This document shows positions 41,147 to 42,238 of a DNA stretch of 42,238 nucleotides, piece after piece. Under the pieces are notes generated by a model. The model was not told the DNA's origin, did not search any database, and saw only the letters and a program-made list of their open reading frames with translations. Position 1 is the stretch's first letter; every line of letters starts with the position of its first letter. Both the position numbers and the translations under genes were made by a program. This DNA comes from Azospirillaceae bacterium. GTDB taxonomy: Bacteria; Pseudomonadota; Alphaproteobacteria; Azospirillales; Azospirillaceae. The stretch covers positions 1 to 42,238 of the forward strand of contig JARLIO010000096.1 in the NCBI GenBank assembly GCA_031291675.1, written 5' to 3'.

Positions 41147-41823
41147 TTCCATTACGCGATCATGCACCGGCGCAAGAGTCGGTTCGATCGCCGGTATTTA
41201 TCCTCCGGTCGGCCGAGGCTCGCGCAGCGTTGAGCGGAAGTGCAGCGCTGTGGCGACGCGGCGTTTGCGCCGGAAGCGCTGGCCACTTCTGTGGTGTGCC
41301 TATCTTTAGCCGATGTCGGGGACAGATTGCGCCTGCGGGCTTCCTCGCTCCGGGCACGCCCCACGGAGCGCGGGTCGATGCTGGTTCCCGCGACGACGAT
41401 GACAGCACAACCGTTCGCCGCACGCCATTGGGTGTGTGAGCAGTTGTGCGCCCTCCCCCCGGCCTATATCAGCGGCAACCGTCATGATCGAATCCGGTCG
41501 ACAGCCACGCTCCCGTAATCGTGCAGCCGAACAAACCCGCTCCACGAGCTGGCCGTCAGCAATACAGAATATAGAAACCACATCGACCATTTCGGGTCGT
41601 TTCCGTCAAAATCCGATCGGAACATAAGGTGAAAATTTGTAAAGACCCAGCGGCGATACGCCTTCCGTCAAAATAAATTGATGTCCCCTTGACCACCGAT
41701 ACCGTTTTGTCTGTCTTTCAACACTTTTTTCTGAACGTGTCCATTCCGTTTTCCTGAGCAAGTTTTTGACCATCCGCGATTTCTCACGCCTTGATGAATT
41801 TTTGAGTAACTGCGGCGTCCCGG
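41147..41823. other. Intergenic, no gene seen
   Basis: About 680 bases with short overlapping frames on both strands and no recognisable family. The part after 41630 is AT-richer and directly borders the IS66 transposase gene, so it may include the end of that element. Confidence 0.35.
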
Positions 41824-42238
41824 CTATAGCGTGACCGGGACGGCGCAGCGACCGATAATGTCCTGGACGGCCTGGAGGGCGGTCTTTCCGTTGAGCCTAC
41901 CGGTGGCGATAACGGAAACGGTGGCGGCATAGAGCCTTGCACCCCAATGGGACCGGAAGCATCCGGTGACTTTTCGAAAGATGACGGAGGGCCTCAGCGC
42001 CCTTTCACAACCATTGTTGGTGTAGGGCACGTCGCGGCGGGTGACGAAGCGGAAGAGGTCGTCGCGGTCGCGGCGCATGGCGTTGAACAGCTTGACAGCG
42101 GCAGGGTTTTTCGGTGGCTTGGCGAGCAGGCGATCGAGCCTGCGGTCGAGATCAGCGCGATACTGCTTGAGGGTGCTGTCCTTGAGGTCGGGACGCCGCC
42201 GGCCGATCATCACGGCGCGCAGCAGCAAGGCCTTGAAG
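41824..42238 (-). CDS. IS66-family transposase, C-terminal part (cut by window end)
   Basis: The open frame runs to the window edge and encodes the last 137 or so residues of an IS66 DDE transposase (TnpC type). Diagnostic are LFRFVTRRDVPYTNNGCERA, with the catalytic Glu region NNxxER, then LRPSVIFRKVTGCFRS and LNGKTALQAVQDI. The start lies beyond the window. Together with the IS5 fragment at base 2 it shows that both window edges touch insertion sequences. Confidence 0.85.
   Translation of the reverse strand, partial: FKALLLRAVMIGRRRPDLKDSTLKQYRADLDRRLDRLLAKPPKNPAAVKLFNAMRRDRDDLFRFVTRRDVPYTNNGCERALRPSVIFRKVTGCFRSHWGARLYAATVSVIATGRLNGKTALQAVQDIIGRCAVPVTL

Noticed and set aside
1-42238. tRNA or rRNA genes
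   Set aside because: No cloverleaf with TTCRA loop and matching acceptor stem, and no rRNA-like stretch was noticed on either strand; a tRNAscan run would be decisive.

Overview
The window is high-GC DNA (roughly 60-65% by eye) from an alphaproteobacterium, most likely of the Rhodospirillales/Acetobacteraceae type. Evidence is the DUF2849-cysI-DUF934 gene order, the queA-tgt-queF-queG run, and a palindromic intergenic element of a kind common in Alphaproteobacteria. This taxonomic placement is an inference from gene content; no rRNA or tRNA gene was seen.

Bases 1-2150 are an accessory patch. It holds the tail of an IS5-family transposase, an 80-bp sequence repeated in inverted orientation at each side, an AT-rich stretch, a decayed IS21-type istB, and an intact gene for a small aegerolysin-family protein that resembles the 14-kDa Gpp34Ab1 (Cry34Ab1) insecticidal protein. 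Bases 2370-9710 return to core genome: a secreted Gly/Pro-rich repeat protein, cysQ, three small uncharacterised genes (one a 56-residue membrane protein), and the tightly overlapping queuosine operon queA-tgt-queF-queG.

Bases 9750-19460 carry an Ldh_2-family dehydrogenase and a truncated threonyl-tRNA synthetase. The synthetase has a leader peptide with four consecutive Thr codons and two perfect hairpins, the second covering the ribosome binding site: a good candidate for Thr-responsive attenuation. Then come YCII and NIPSNAP proteins, a large secreted glycoside hydrolase, an aldo/keto reductase, a decayed ParE toxin and an EamA transporter. Two copies of a roughly 150-bp MITE-like repeat sit directly upstream of queA and of the synthetase leader; a third, partial copy lies near 40.5 kb.

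Bases 19750-28000 form an iron locus. A Fur-like operator precedes an FbpABC-type ferric ABC transporter. A second operator matching it at 17 of 20 positions precedes an OprB-like porin, a periplasmic beta-propeller-like protein and a Tat-exported DyP (EfeB-like) peroxidase. Together these could move iron across the outer membrane, process it in the periplasm and import it, without EfeU or EfeO.

Bases 28060-42238 hold a VOC protein, a YccS-like FUSC membrane protein, the assimilatory sulfite reductase operon (DUF2849, cysI, DUF934), an isolated flgE-like hook gene, a membrane-anchored J-domain protein, a TolC-type outer-membrane channel, a single-domain response regulator, a cold-shock protein and the C-terminal part of an IS66 transposase cut by the window edge.
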